Under the pieces are notes generated by a model. The model ran no database searches. It was not told the origin of the DNA and saw only the letters and a program-made list of their open reading frames with translations. The translations under genes were made by a program, and so were the position numbers. Shown here piece by piece: positions 43,640 through 52,536 of a stretch of DNA of 60,352 nt. The DNA is from Candidatus Hebobacterum abditum (lineage in GTDB: Bacteria; Armatimonadota; Hebobacteria; Hebobacterales; Hebobacteraceae), in NCBI GenBank assembly GCA_029821875.1, contig JALGXW010000020.1, positions 1-60,352 of the forward strand. Reading direction: 5' to 3'. Every line of letters begins with the position of its first letter. Positions within the stretch are counted from its first letter, which is position 1.

Positions 43640-45352
43640 GTGCCGCTGAGGGCGCAGAAGTGGATTGACGACATGCTGAACCTCGAGGAGGGCTGGGTCT
43701 GTCACACGGGAGATGACGAGACATGGGCCGACCCCGATCTCGACGACGCGAACTGGAAGCCGATCGAAGTAGGCAAGTCGTGGGAGCAAGCCGGCCTGGG
43801 AGACTACGATGGTTTCGCCTGGTATCGGCTGCGCTTCAGGATGCCTACCTCGCTCAAGAACGACGCTGACTTCCAGACGTACAGCGCGCTGAAGCTGCGG
43901 CTCGGCAAGATCGATGACGTCGATCGCACCTGGTTCAATGGCGACGCCATCGGCGAGACTGGCTCCTTTCCCCCGGATTTCTCGGGCGCGTATGACACCG
44001 TGCGGGAGTACAAAGTGCCCGCGGATCTGATTCACTGGGATGAAGACAATGTCATCGCCGTGCGGGTCTACGACCATGACGGCGCCGGCGGGATGTACGA
44101 GGGCCCCCACGGGATTGAGGCGGCGTGCTGGAGGGATTTCTTCGACATCACATTCGGTTTCGGGCGCGGAGACGGCATCTTCGTTGAGGAGGATGGCTTC
44201 GAGGTCGGCGCGAAGCTGCACAACGAGACACCGATGGCGATGGACGGGACGGTTCGCTGGCAGATCGAGGATGATGAAGGAGGCGTCCTGCTGGAAGCAT
44301 CGGCAGCGGCGTCGCTGGCGGCGCGCGGCACTGGGGACGTCGGCTGCGAGTTCGCTCCCAATGCCCCCGGTTTCTACAAGGTCACCTGTGCCTTTGAGCC
44401 CGAGTCGGGTGACGAGGGCGCGGCCGGGTCGAGGCTCCTAGGCTATCGGCCGGAAGACATGGAGGCCCCGTCTACGCGACAGCCCGACTTCGACGCGTTC
44501 TGGGCACACACGCTTTCGGCGCTTGGCGAGGTGGACCCCCAGTTCGAGATGATCCGGAAAGCCGACGGCGATACAGAAACCCACGAGCTGTACGAGGTGA
44601 AGATGCGGAGCCTCGGCAACGTCCGGGTGGGGGGATGGTACGAGAAGCCCAGGGCCGAGGGCGCGTTCCCAGCCCTGGTCTGCCTGCCCGGATACACGCA
44701 GAGCATGGAGCCCACGAAGACGAGCGACCCCATCGCCGTGCTGTCCTTCAACATTCGCGGACACGGGAACAGCCAGGAAGACGTCCCGGGGGAGCCCGGC
44801 GATTATTGGGTTCGCGGCCTGGACGACAAGGAGGGGTACTTCTATCAAGGCGCGTATGCGGACTGTGTCCGGGCGGTGGACTTCCTGGCCTCACGGCCGG
44901 AGGTGGACAAGAGCCGCATCGCCGTGACCGGGGGAAGCCAAGGTGGTGGGCTCGGCTTGGCGACGGCCGCGCTCGACACGCGCATCGGCCTCTGCGCACC
45001 TGACATCCCGTTCCTGTGCAACTGGGAGAAGTACTTCAATGCGTCACACTGGCCGGAGATGGAGCAGTGGATCGAGGCCGAGCCCCAGCGCTCCTGGGAC
45101 TCCGTCCTGCGGACCTTGAGCTACTTCGATACGATGAATATGGCACACCGGATCACGTGTCCGGTATTCGTTGGCTTGGGCCTCCAAGACCCGGTGTGTC
45201 CGGCCGCAACTATCTTTGCCGTCTACAACCGGCTGAACGTGCCCAAGTCGTACCGCGTCTATCCCAACGCCGGGCACTGGGTGGACCCCGGCCACCAGCC
45301 GGAGAAAAGGGCCTGGCTGCTGCGCCACCTCGCCGCCATGGGCGAGGTGTAG
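43640..45352 (+). CDS. CE7-like acetyl xylan esterase with N-terminal beta-sandwich
   Basis: About 570 residues. Residues ~15-165 are a galactose-binding-like jelly roll (FAWYRLRFRMP, LRLGKIDDVDRTWFNGDAIGETG) like that in sialate O-acetylesterases. The C-terminal ~310 residues are an alpha/beta hydrolase of the acetyl xylan esterase (CE7) type: RQPDFDAFWAHTLSALG, YEKPRAEGAFPALVCLPGY, the nucleophile in VTGGSQGGGLG (near residue 432), Asp in GLGLQDPVCP and His in YPNAGHWVDPGH. The start is doubtful: the GTG at 43640 lacks a ribosome-binding site. Signal-peptide-like residues (LIAFLTSTPVPLRA) lie just before it in frame, without a standard start codon. A small frame error at 43580-43615 may hide the true start. 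Confidence 0.85.
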   Translation: MPLRAQKWIDDMLNLEEGWVCHTGDDETWADPDLDDANWKPIEVGKSWEQAGLGDYDGFAWYRLRFRMPTSLKNDADFQTYSALKLRLGKIDDVDRTWFNGDAIGETGSFPPDFSGAYDTVREYKVPADLIHWDEDNVIAVRVYDHDGAGGMYEGPHGIEAACWRDFFDITFGFGRGDGIFVEEDGFEVGAKLHNETPMAMDGTVRWQIEDDEGGVLLEASAAASLAARGTGDVGCEFAPNAPGFYKVTCAFEPESGDEGAAGSRLLGYRPEDMEAPSTRQPDFDAFWAHTLSALGEVDPQFEMIRKADGDTETHELYEVKMRSLGNVRVGGWYEKPRAEGAFPALVCLPGYTQSMEPTKTSDPIAVLSFNIRGHGNSQEDVPGEPGDYWVRGLDDKEGYFYQGAYADCVRAVDFLASRPEVDKSRIAVTGGSQGGGLGLATAALDTRIGLCAPDIPFLCNWEKYFNASHWPEMEQWIEAEPQRSWDSVLRTLSYFDTMNMAHRITCPVFVGLGLQDPVCPAATIFAVYNRLNVPKSYRVYPNAGHWVDPGHQPEKRAWLLRHLAAMGEV

Positions 45353-45513
45353 GTTCTCGGACCGCAGCGACCCCTCGGGGATGATCCTGCCGGGTAATGC
45401 AGGACGTCGTTCAGGTAGGCGTTTACCTTGTGGGCCCGACAGATCGTCATGGCTCCCAGCGCAACGAGACCGGCCATCAGCATAACAGCGACTGCGCGGC
45501 TCACTCTCATCAT
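45259..45513 (-). CDS. small exported protein, probably truncated
   Basis: The ATG pair at 45510-45513, with GAGAGGT upstream, opens a signal peptide or anchor (MRVSRAVAVMLMAGLVALGAM) followed by AHKVNAYLNDVLHYPAG. The frame then runs antisense into the end of the CE7-like gene before stopping, and that last part is not protein-like. I infer a once longer exported protein cut short. Its function is unknown. 45514-45738 holds the promoter region of the GH130 gene. Confidence 0.4.
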   Translation of the reverse strand: MMRVSRAVAVMLMAGLVALGAMTICRAHKVNAYLNDVLHYPAGSSPRGRCGPRTYTSPMAARWRSSQALFSGWWPGSTQCPALG

Positions 45514-45738
45514 GTGGACCTCTCTATAGGAACGCCAGACTGAGATAGCAGCCTCCGATACTGACGCCGGGATTGGCTGGCAGAAGGCTTGCCTTCGGCC
45601 TGGAGCGCATGCTACACTCCGCCCATTACGTAATCGTTTCCGCACTCGGCCGTCGCCTTCCTCCTGCGAGCCGAGATGACGGCCGGCGGAGCTCGCGTCG
45701 GCAGGCACCGCAGCGACAGCCAAAGCGAAGGAGACATC

Positions 45739-46752
45739 ATGCAGTTCAGGCTCAGGAAATGGAGTGGGAATCCCGTGCTGTCCCCGCTGCGCGACAGCGA
45801 GTGGCAGAGCCTCTCGGTGTGCAACCCGGGCGCGTGGTACGAGGACGGCACGTTTTACCTGCTCTACCGCGCGGCGGGGAACGATCCAGAGCACATCATC
45901 CGCCTGGGGCTCGCGACCAGCCAGGACGGCTTCCATTTCGAAAGGGCCTCGGACCAGCCCGTGTTCGACGTGTCCCCTCAGGGGCCGGATGGGGGCTGCG
46001 TGGAAGACGCTCGGATCGTCAAGTTCGACGGCATCTACTATGTGACGTATGCCTACCGGCCGTATCCCCCCGGCCGCTACTGGGAAGCGGACAGGGAGTA
46101 CACCCGGCCGAGCCTGCCCCCCACGGCGCCGGCCGTGGAGCGGACCAACGCGACCAATAGCGGGCTGGCAGCCACTAAGGACTTCCGCACGTGGCGGCGT
46201 CTCGGCCGCATCACGCGCGCCGGCCTCGACAACCGAGACGTCATTCTATTCCCGGAGAAGATCGGTGGGCGCTACGTGATGCTCCACCGGCCGGACCAGT
46301 GGGTCGGGCCTGACTACGGCTGTGAGCGCCCTTCGATCTGGCTCGCCTTCGGCGATGACCTACTATCATGGGGGGATGACGTGCTGCTCGCAACAGGGGA
46401 GCAGGAATGGGAGTCCGGGAAGCTCGGCGGCAGCACTCCTCCTCTGCGCACCGACGCCGGCTGGCTAACCATCTACCATGCGGTCGGGCCCGACTACCAG
46501 TACCGGATCGGCGTGATGATGCTCGAGCTGGAGGATCCCAGTCGCGTTGTCGCTCGAGCGCCAGACTTCATTATGGAGCCCGAGTCGAAGCACGAGACGG
46601 AGGGAATCTATGCAGGCTGCGTCTTCCCGACGGGCAACGTCGTGGTCGACGGAACGCTGTTCGTCTACTACGGAGCCGGCGACCGGTTCGTCGGATGCGC
46701 GACCGCGCCGATGCAGGAGCTCGTGGACTACGTGATGCAGTATCGGACGTGA
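45739..46752 (+). CDS. GH130-type glycosidase or mannoside phosphorylase
   Basis: A 337-residue five-bladed beta-propeller of family GH130. The hallmarks are WSGNPVLSPL at the N-terminus, VCNPGAWYEDGTFYLLYRAAG, GLATSQDGFHFERAS, and GGCVEDARIVKFDGIYYVTYA, which holds the conserved catalytic Asp region. Later blades include NRDVILFPEKIGGRYVMLHRP and ETEGIYAGCVFPTGNVV. GAAGGAG precedes the ATG at 45739. No signal peptide is present, so it acts in the cytoplasm. GH130 members phosphorolyse or hydrolyse beta-mannosides (and some arabinosides), which fits the GH38 mannosidase in the same region. Confidence 0.93.
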   Translation: MQFRLRKWSGNPVLSPLRDSEWQSLSVCNPGAWYEDGTFYLLYRAAGNDPEHIIRLGLATSQDGFHFERASDQPVFDVSPQGPDGGCVEDARIVKFDGIYYVTYAYRPYPPGRYWEADREYTRPSLPPTAPAVERTNATNSGLAATKDFRTWRRLGRITRAGLDNRDVILFPEKIGGRYVMLHRPDQWVGPDYGCERPSIWLAFGDDLLSWGDDVLLATGEQEWESGKLGGSTPPLRTDAGWLTIYHAVGPDYQYRIGVMMLELEDPSRVVARAPDFIMEPESKHETEGIYAGCVFPTGNVVVDGTLFVYYGAGDRFVGCATAPMQELVDYVMQYRT

Positions 46753-47152
46753 TGGTTGACCAGCGCTGAAGCCGACATGAGTCGTTCTGCTGGGAGCAGC
46801 TGGCGCTGGGGATGGTACAACATCTTGCCGAGGTGAGACCGCGCGTTCTTGTCGGAGGCCGCTGCGACCATCGTGTCAGGTACGGGCGGGGCACCCATCG
46901 GACATCACGCAGCTGTTCGTGGCATCGACGACGAGCTGTAGAGTTACTGCAGCCTGGCGTCGCGGTCTCAATGCGGCTCAACAACGAGCCGTCAGTTCAT
47001 CCTCCCGGCATGTGGGACGCGCGCGATACATCAGAAACGCCTCCAGAGCGCGCACACATCGGTTCCAAGGGCCCCTTGACCGCGGCACAAAGCCACGCGG
47101 AGGCGAGAGGCGTTCCAGCGCCAGTTGACGGAAGGCCTTCGGCGTCGCTCTG
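46753..47152. other. intergenic, no clear gene
   Basis: 400 bases separate the convergent GH130 and cytochrome genes. A short plus-strand stretch ending at the TAG at 46937-46939 (reading SEAAATIVSGTGGAPIGHH) looks protein-like, but I cannot assign it. No RNA gene or strong hairpin was seen. Confidence 0.35.
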
Positions 47153-48463
47153 CTACTGCCCGTAGCGCTCCCGGTAGAAGTCCAGCATCTTCTGGACCTC
47201 CTCCCAGCTGAGGCCGCGCCGCCACCTGTGGTGTTCAGACTCGAGCACGGGCGCGGAGAGGCCCGGCTTGAGGTGCTCCACCTCCGGCAGGAACTCGTTG
47301 TAGAAGTTATCAGCGACCTCGTAGAGTCCATGCCACCAGGCGTAATCCGGACCGGACATGGCGGCACCGTGGCGGGCGCGCCTCCCCTCGTGGTGCCAGA
47401 GTTTGAAGTACGTCCATTCGATCTTGTCGTCGAACGGCACGGGTGTGATCAGCCCTTCAGCCTTGAGCTGCCGCATCAGGTCGGCCGCTGGCTTCGCGAA
47501 CTTCTCGTTGTAGAGCACAACGAGGCTGTCATACTGGTAGTAGAAGTTGTCCACGAAGCCGGACGAATGGCAGCTCGCGCACACATCCTTCATGTTGGCG
47601 CGGCGGGCGTCGGCGTTCTCCAGCTTGGTCGAAATGAGTGGCCGCAGAGTCCAGCTGATGCGTAGCCCCACGTCGTGGGTGGCCGGCTGGTTCTTCGTAG
47701 CGCTCATGTGGCAGGAGGCACAGGTCGGATAAGGATAGTCCCTCGCCGGCAGCCATTCCCCGCCCGGTCGGTCAAGGTTCATGCGCTCCCTATGCGCCTG
47801 ATAGAGGATGCCGTGCTTGGACTCGTTGTAGATCTCGATCTGCGGGTGGTCAGGTCCCATATGGCACTTGCCGCAGTTCTCCGGCTGGCGCACCTGGCCC
47901 ACGGAGAAGGCGTGCCGGGCGTGGCAGGCCGAACACGAGCCTGCGCTCCCATCGGGGTTCACCCGGCCGATGCCAGTGTTCGGCCACGTGGTCGGATCTA
48001 GCTTCCCGTCGGGGCCTGCCTTGACGGTGCTCCCATGGCATTGGCGACACCCCACGTCCACCGCCTGGGGTCCGCCGACGATCTCCCCCAGCATGTTGTC
48101 CAGGGAGCCGATGAACTGCGCACCGCGCGAGTGATGGCTCCGCTCGAACTCCTCGCTCTCCTTGGGATGGCAGCGTGCACAGTCCTTGGGGGTGACGAGG
48201 ACAACGATGTTCTGGCCGTAGTGCTCCTGGATATCAGGGCGTTCTTCTCCCTGGGCGACGTGACAGTCCGCGCAACTGACAGCCTCTGTCGCATGAAGGC
48301 TTTGGCCCCAATCCGCGGCGATTCCAGGCGTGAGGCTCTCGTGACAGAGGAGGCACGGGTCCTTGGCCTCGGCGGCCTCTGCTCGGCTGGTACCCCCAAT
48401 TGCAACAGCGAAGAGGATGAGAAGCGCTCGAAGTAGATTCGACGAACATGCCGGTCGTGTCAC
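47153..48463 (-). CDS. octaheme cytochrome c, hydroxylamine oxidoreductase-like
   Basis: A 436-residue exported cytochrome with a signal peptide (LLRALLILFAVAIGG) and eight CxxCH motifs, at residues ~37, 64, 95, 139, 177, 197, 248 and 295. The blocks NESKHGILYQAHRERMNLD, PTCASCHMSATKNQPATHDVG, and CASCHSSGFVDNFYYQYD then YNEKFA are those of the HAO family. A tyrosine in SGPDYAWWHGLYE (Tyr374) could correspond to the cross-linking Tyr of oxidative HAO, but this needs alignment; reductive relatives that turn nitrite into hydroxylamine or ammonium lack it. The GTG start overlaps the siroheme-protein stop by 4 bases. It acts outside the cytoplasmic membrane. Confidence 0.9.
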   Translation of the reverse strand: MTRPACSSNLLRALLILFAVAIGGTSRAEAAEAKDPCLLCHESLTPGIAADWGQSLHATEAVSCADCHVAQGEERPDIQEHYGQNIVVLVTPKDCARCHPKESEEFERSHHSRGAQFIGSLDNMLGEIVGGPQAVDVGCRQCHGSTVKAGPDGKLDPTTWPNTGIGRVNPDGSAGSCSACHARHAFSVGQVRQPENCGKCHMGPDHPQIEIYNESKHGILYQAHRERMNLDRPGGEWLPARDYPYPTCASCHMSATKNQPATHDVGLRISWTLRPLISTKLENADARRANMKDVCASCHSSGFVDNFYYQYDSLVVLYNEKFAKPAADLMRQLKAEGLITPVPFDDKIEWTYFKLWHHEGRRARHGAAMSGPDYAWWHGLYEVADNFYNEFLPEVEHLKPGLSAPVLESEHHRWRRGLSWEEVQKMLDFYRERYGQ

Positions 48464-49377
48464 GCACCTGCCTCCTCAGATGGTTGTTCGCGGGTGAATC
48501 GTGGATCACACGAACGAAGCGCGGCCTCGACGCTTTCGTCTCGCGCGATGAGACTCCCCAGCCGCTCGCCGGGCTCGCCCCTGCGCATGAGAACCGAGAG
48601 GACGGCGGCGAGCAGGTCTCGGACTGCCTGCTCGCCCGCGGAAGTGAGGAGATCGGCGGCAAGGCGCGGATGGCGACCCAGCTTCCCGCCCACCATGCTC
48701 CGGAAGCCGCTGCGTCCGGACTCAAGAGCTCGCGTCTGACACGCCCGAACGCAGTCACCGCAGGCGATACAGCGCTGGGCGTCGATGACCGGCAAGTCGC
48801 CCCGCAGAAGAACAGCCTCCTCACGGCAGGCGCTTAGGCAATCTCCACACGCGGTGCAACGTTCTGGCGTGAGCGTCGGGGCAGCCTGCCCGATGACTCC
48901 GAAGTCGCAGATATGCGGTTGGGAGCAGGCATTCGGACATCCCGCGACGGCCACCCGGAAACGGTGATGGGAGAGGATGGGCCGCCCTTCGCGGCCCTCG
49001 GCCAGGTGCTCCGGGAATCCCGATGCCTCAATCTCCTCGGCCAGTGCGTCGGCGACGGCCTCCACGGGAACGAGACTTCTGGGACACCCGACTGCGCCCG
49101 CGCAGACCCCAACGTGATAGGTGCGGGTCCGACGTTTCTCCCCCTGCTCGGCAACGAGTCGGCTCTCAAGCTGTTCGATGAGGCCCGGCTCGGGTCGAGC
49201 GGCGTCGCCGGTCTTCCCGCCGGAACCGATCTCCGCCCGAGCCCGTCGCACCAGGTCAGCAGTCACGTATTCGGCCCCGACACTCTTCGCGAAGTCCTCT
49301 ACCTTCCTGCGAACGAAGGACCGAAGCAGTGCCGGCGCTCTGGCCAGGGCACGCTCGGCGTCAGCATCCCACCGCAC
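48460..49377 (-). CDS. siroheme nitrite/sulfite reductase-like protein with two 4Fe-4S domains
   Basis: A 305-residue cytoplasmic redox protein. Residues ~1-45 (MRWDADAERALARAPALLRSF...) resemble the small PCP_red-type domain. The siroheme/4Fe-4S motif is complete: CAGAVGC (Cys92, Cys98) and CPNAC (Cys147, Cys151). Two ferredoxin clusters follow, CTACGDCLSAC (174-184) and CIACGDCVRAC (203-213). The layout resembles AsrC-like anaerobic sulfite reductases and related assimilatory or dissimilatory nitrite/sulfite reductases, but it is short. The GTG start follows GAGGAGAGG. The 4-base overlap with the octaheme cytochrome gene argues that the two act in one pathway of nitrite, hydroxylamine or sulfite reduction. 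Confidence 0.85.
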   Translation of the reverse strand: MRWDADAERALARAPALLRSFVRRKVEDFAKSVGAEYVTADLVRRARAEIGSGGKTGDAARPEPGLIEQLESRLVAEQGEKRRTRTYHVGVCAGAVGCPRSLVPVEAVADALAEEIEASGFPEHLAEGREGRPILSHHRFRVAVAGCPNACSQPHICDFGVIGQAAPTLTPERCTACGDCLSACREEAVLLRGDLPVIDAQRCIACGDCVRACQTRALESGRSGFRSMVGGKLGRHPRLAADLLTSAGEQAVRDLLAAVLSVLMRRGEPGERLGSLIARDESVEAALRSCDPRFTREQPSEEAGA

Positions 49378-49623
49378 GACGTTGCCTCTCCTCTTGCCCG
49401 GACCGCCTCTCAGCCGAAGCCAGGAGGTCAGCGCGGACGAGTTACGTCGTTAAGAAGCTCCCTCCCGCCTTCCACGGTCACAAGCATTGGCCTGCGTGTA
49501 CCGGCCGCTCCCGCCGTGAAAGCACCGGTCATTGTCAACCGACTGCGACATCGCCTTGCTGGCCTAGGAGGGCTCGGCGATGCGGCTCGTCGACCGCGGC
49601 GATGTGGTCGACCTCACGAAGGG
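49378..49623. other. intergenic, nothing certain
   Basis: About 245 bases lie between the siroheme-protein start and the end of the ATP-grasp gene. An AGGAGGG followed by a 16-codon plus-strand frame (49579-49629) is noted but unconvincing. Confidence 0.3.
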
Positions 49624-50679
49624 CTACTGAACAGGGGCATCAGAGCGGGCAACCGACTTGTCGATATCGTCCCTGCTGACGACCAGCCGGTCGCATTTCG
49701 AGGCAGTTACATTCGGCCTGACAGAGAGCCAGCCTGGGTCTGGCTGCTCGCCGCTTGCCCAGGCGATAAGGCAGGCCGGGATGTTGGCTCCCGCGACGTG
49801 AGAGAAGGGATAGCCTCCGCCAAAGCGAGGGTTCATCTCAAGCACGACGCAGCCCTTCTCTCCGACGAACACATCGCAGTCAAGCAGGCCGACATGGCCG
49901 AGCTGTTGGCCGATCGTCCGGCCCACAGCCTGAAGCTCCTCGCTCTCTGCGGTCACCGCGTGGTCCGTCTCCCCGGCTCGCATCGCAAGTTTGCGTCTGA
50001 CGAGGGTCGTGACGTAGCCGCCGCTCAGGTCGTTGATGACATCGATGCCATGCTCCCGACCGTCGACGCGCTCCTGCACCAGCATGCACCTGTCGGGGTC
50101 GGCAGCGCAGGCCTGGGCAAGCGAAGTGCGCGGGAGGCGACGGCCGAGGAGGTGGTAGGCAGACTCGAGCTCGTCCTCGTCCTCGGCGTAGGAGATGCCG
50201 ATGGACGCTGCTCCCCAGCGCGGCTTGATGACAAGTGGAAACTGGACTTCCCCGGCACGCAGGGCCTGCTTCGCCTCTGCAAGACAGAGGAATGTCGCCG
50301 GCGCAGCCATGCCGCACTGGCGAAGGAAGCCTACACTCGCCCACTTGTCCGCGCAGAGATCAACGACGCGCGGAGAAGAGATCACCGCGAGCGTGCCGAT
50401 GTCAGCGAAGCGGCTGCGCTGCCTGGCAAGGATAGGCAGCTCCTGGTCGGAGAGGGACAGAAGCAAGCGGACACTGTGTCGTTGGCAGATGGCGACGAGA
50501 GCATCAACGTACTGCGGCGCAGCCACCGGTGGCACCGCGAAGCTGTGGTCCGCTTCCTGTAAGGCTGCGGCGTCTCCGTCAACATCGGCGGCGAAGACGT
50601 GCCCACGTCCGGCCAGCGCCTCACGGAAGTAGTGAACGAGGTAGTTGCGGCGCCCCGCGCACGTCAGCAATACGTTCAT
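49624..50679 (-). CDS. ATP-grasp ligase (carbamoyl-phosphate-synthase-like)
   Basis: A 351-residue ATP-grasp enzyme. The N-terminal Rossmann-like part MNVLLTCAGRRNYLVHYFREAL is followed by LSLSDQELPILA and the ATP-grasp core FPLVIKPRWGAASIGISYAEDEDEL, then MLVQERVDGREHGIDVINDLSGG. The metal-binding end is GLLDCDVFVGEKGCVVLEMNPRFGGGYPFSH. Such proteins sit in surface-polysaccharide clusters and ligate an amino acid or similar acid to a sugar or peptide. The ATG at 50679 is preferred to an upstream TTG. A relative of the same type lies at 54491-55564, on the other side of the polysaccharide genes. Confidence 0.9.
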   Translation of the reverse strand: MNVLLTCAGRRNYLVHYFREALAGRGHVFAADVDGDAAALQEADHSFAVPPVAAPQYVDALVAICQRHSVRLLLSLSDQELPILARQRSRFADIGTLAVISSPRVVDLCADKWASVGFLRQCGMAAPATFLCLAEAKQALRAGEVQFPLVIKPRWGAASIGISYAEDEDELESAYHLLGRRLPRTSLAQACAADPDRCMLVQERVDGREHGIDVINDLSGGYVTTLVRRKLAMRAGETDHAVTAESEELQAVGRTIGQQLGHVGLLDCDVFVGEKGCVVLEMNPRFGGGYPFSHVAGANIPACLIAWASGEQPDPGWLSVRPNVTASKCDRLVVSRDDIDKSVARSDAPVQ

Positions 50680-50829
50680 GAATGGTACCCTGTCCAAGCC
50701 TCGTTCCGCAGGCGCCGTTCAACGCACGGCTGCCAGGTGCCTGTACCTGCAGAGCGTCGGCAAACCTGAGACAAAACGGCCCTGTTGCTAAGCTACGCTC
50801 TAGGCGCCCCTGACTCCTGTGTCCGTTGG

Positions 50830-51067
50830 GCCTCAACCATCCGCCAGTGTGCTCCCTCCGGGCCACCAGGGTCCCGATCTGGAGCACCTTCAGCCGGGAC
50901 AGGATCTGGTCCCTGCGTCCGAACCAGACGGCGTCGGGCGTCACGTTCCTCAGCGCCTCGTGGTAGCGCTCCCGGCTACAGTGGGCGACGAGATTCGAGA
51001 GCGCCTCCCGCAGCTGGTCCGGACCGGCATGCCCCTTCTTGCGAATGATCTCCCGATAGGAAAGCCC
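50830..51067 (-). pseudogene. transposase C-terminal remnant (IS481/IS3-like)
   Basis: The minus strand reads GLSYREIIRKKGHAGPDQL, then REALSNLVAHCSRERYHEAL and RNVTPDAVWFGRRDQILSRL, the C-terminal end of integrase-core transposases (H-E-A-L-x-x-V-T-P-x-x-V-x-x-G-R-R). The catalytic part is missing and the frame is closed upstream by a stop at 51068-51070. It marks an old insertion inside the polysaccharide cluster. Confidence 0.7.
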
Positions 51068-51109
51068 TTAATGCCGAAGTCAGCTGATGTCCGCTTTGAT
51101 CTCCCGTGA

Positions 51110-51312
51110 TACCATAACTGCTGACTCGGCAGATGGTGGCTTCCAACCCAACTCCACGGAGTCGCCGGGCCGGGCGCTCTTCCCCGTCCCATCCTCAGGC
51201 GAAAGGTCGCTGTGGTCCAGGCCAGCAAAGGCAAGGTTGTCACAAGGCCGAAGGCTGCTCCGCAGAAACCCAGCAGACGCTTCAGACGTTTTCCGATGCC
51301 TTCGCCTGTCAC
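51110..51312 (-). pseudogene. truncated membrane-associated gene start
   Basis: From the GTG at 51312 the frame reads MTGEGIGKRLKRLLGFCG then AAFGLVTTLPLLAWTTATFRLRM, an amphipathic basic helix and one membrane segment, before becoming unstructured where the transposase remnant begins. It resembles the N-terminus of a sugar acyltransferase or similar envelope enzyme, but is too short to tell. It starts 25 bases after the GT4 gene and was probably the next gene of the cluster, lost through the insertion. Confidence 0.4.
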
Positions 51313-51336
51313 CAGCGCCGTCGTTTGAATACCGAC

Positions 51337-52536
51337 TCACCGACTGGGAAGCCTTGCTCGTTCCTTCAGCAGGTCCCAGTAGAGTGCCGCGAGTTCTTGC
51401 CAGATCGGCTCGCGACGGAACTCTCGCCTGACGCGCTCCTCCCCGGCCCGCCCCATCCTTCTAGCCAGTCCGGGGTCAGCCAGCAGCCTCCCCAGAGCCT
51501 CCGTCAGCGCCTGCGCATCACCCACCGGCACGAGCAGGCCGGTGATACCATCGTCCACCGCGTCCACCGCGCCGGTCGCCCGCGTCGCCACCACAGGCTT
51601 GCCGGCAGCTGAGGCCTCCAGCGCCACCGTCGGGAAGCCCTCCCGGTAGGTGGGGAGCGCAAGGACGTCCATCACCTGGTAGTAGGGAGGGGCATCGTCC
51701 ACATAGCCTGGATTCACTATCCCGGGGTCTGAGAGCACAAACCTGCGTGTCGTCTGGGGCACCGGGTCGGTGTCATCGAAGCGGCCAAGCCACAGCAAGC
51801 GAAGTTCGGAGAATCGTCGACGAAGCCTGATGAATGCCTCGATGAGCTCGGGAATCCCCTTGTCCTTAGTAAGGCGACCTACGAAGCCGATTACCGGCGC
51901 TTCGGGCGGGATCCCCAGTTCTCGGCGCAGTCTTTCTCCGGCCTTGACACGCTCGGGCGTGGGAGCGAAGCGATCGGCCTCAACGCCGTTGAAACTCCCG
52001 GCGCCGAGGACGACCGTTTGTTCCCTCCTAGCCAGACCCAGCTCCAACACCCGTCTTCGCACGCTTTCGCTCACACAGATCACCTGCTGGGCGCATCGGC
52101 AGGCGATCCTCTCGGTGCGAACGAGAATCCACCGCTTCATTCCACGGGTAGTCTCCAAACGAAGTCCGTGTACCGTGTAGACCCTGCAGGGGACCCTGAC
52201 CGCCCAGGAGACGATTCCCATCAGCAGACCAGCCTTGGCGGTGCCGAAGTTGACGAGGGCGGGGCGCAGCCGGCGAACCAGCCGCCAGAGGCGCCAGAGG
52301 CTTCGCAGGTCTTGCAGAGGCGCCATTGTTCTCTTCATAGCGACTGGCGCCTTGGCGACGCCTTCCTCCGCGGCGACGCCGTCAATCCCCGGACCAGGGG
52401 AGGCCACCAGGACGACCTCGAAGCCGGCCTGGCGCAGATACCGGAGCTGACCTCGCATTAGCCGGGTGGTGCCGGAGGCGGTCACCGCATGGATTACCCG
52501 GGGCCGCCCCAGGTTCTCGCTCAGGCGTCCATTCAT
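51337..52536 (-). CDS. glycosyltransferase family 4
   Basis: A 399-residue GT-B fold glycosyltransferase of family GT4. The N-terminal domain opens with RVIHAVTASGTTRLMRGQLRYLRQAGFEV. Acceptor-side residues are in VYTVHGLRLETTRGMK. The donor-binding half holds PVIGFVGRLTKDKGIPELIEAF and the EX7E-like LALPTYREGFPTVALEASAAGKPVVAT. It adds a sugar to a lipid-linked glycan on the cytoplasmic face of the membrane. The ATG at 52536 overlaps the stop of the small membrane gene as ATGA, with GGAGGA upstream, so translation is coupled within the surface-polysaccharide operon. Confidence 0.92.
   Translation of the reverse strand: MNGRLSENLGRPRVIHAVTASGTTRLMRGQLRYLRQAGFEVVLVASPGPGIDGVAAEEGVAKAPVAMKRTMAPLQDLRSLWRLWRLVRRLRPALVNFGTAKAGLLMGIVSWAVRVPCRVYTVHGLRLETTRGMKRWILVRTERIACRCAQQVICVSESVRRRVLELGLARREQTVVLGAGSFNGVEADRFAPTPERVKAGERLRRELGIPPEAPVIGFVGRLTKDKGIPELIEAFIRLRRRFSELRLLWLGRFDDTDPVPQTTRRFVLSDPGIVNPGYVDDAPPYYQVMDVLALPTYREGFPTVALEASAAGKPVVATRATGAVDAVDDGITGLLVPVGDAQALTEALGRLLADPGLARRMGRAGEERVRREFRREPIWQELAALYWDLLKERARLPSR

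Noticed and set aside
46840-46939. Protein-like stretch between the GH130 and cytochrome genes
   Set aside because: About 30 residues look coded but are closed by stops and match no family I recognise; listed only as part of the intergenic note.
49579-49629. A 16-codon frame after AGGAGGG
   Set aside because: It is too short, ends antisense inside the ATP-grasp gene, and has no membrane or signal character.
48913-50562. A 549-codon plus-strand frame crossing two genes
   Set aside because: It runs antisense through the siroheme protein and the ATP-grasp gene, which both show family motifs; long shadow frames are expected at this GC content.
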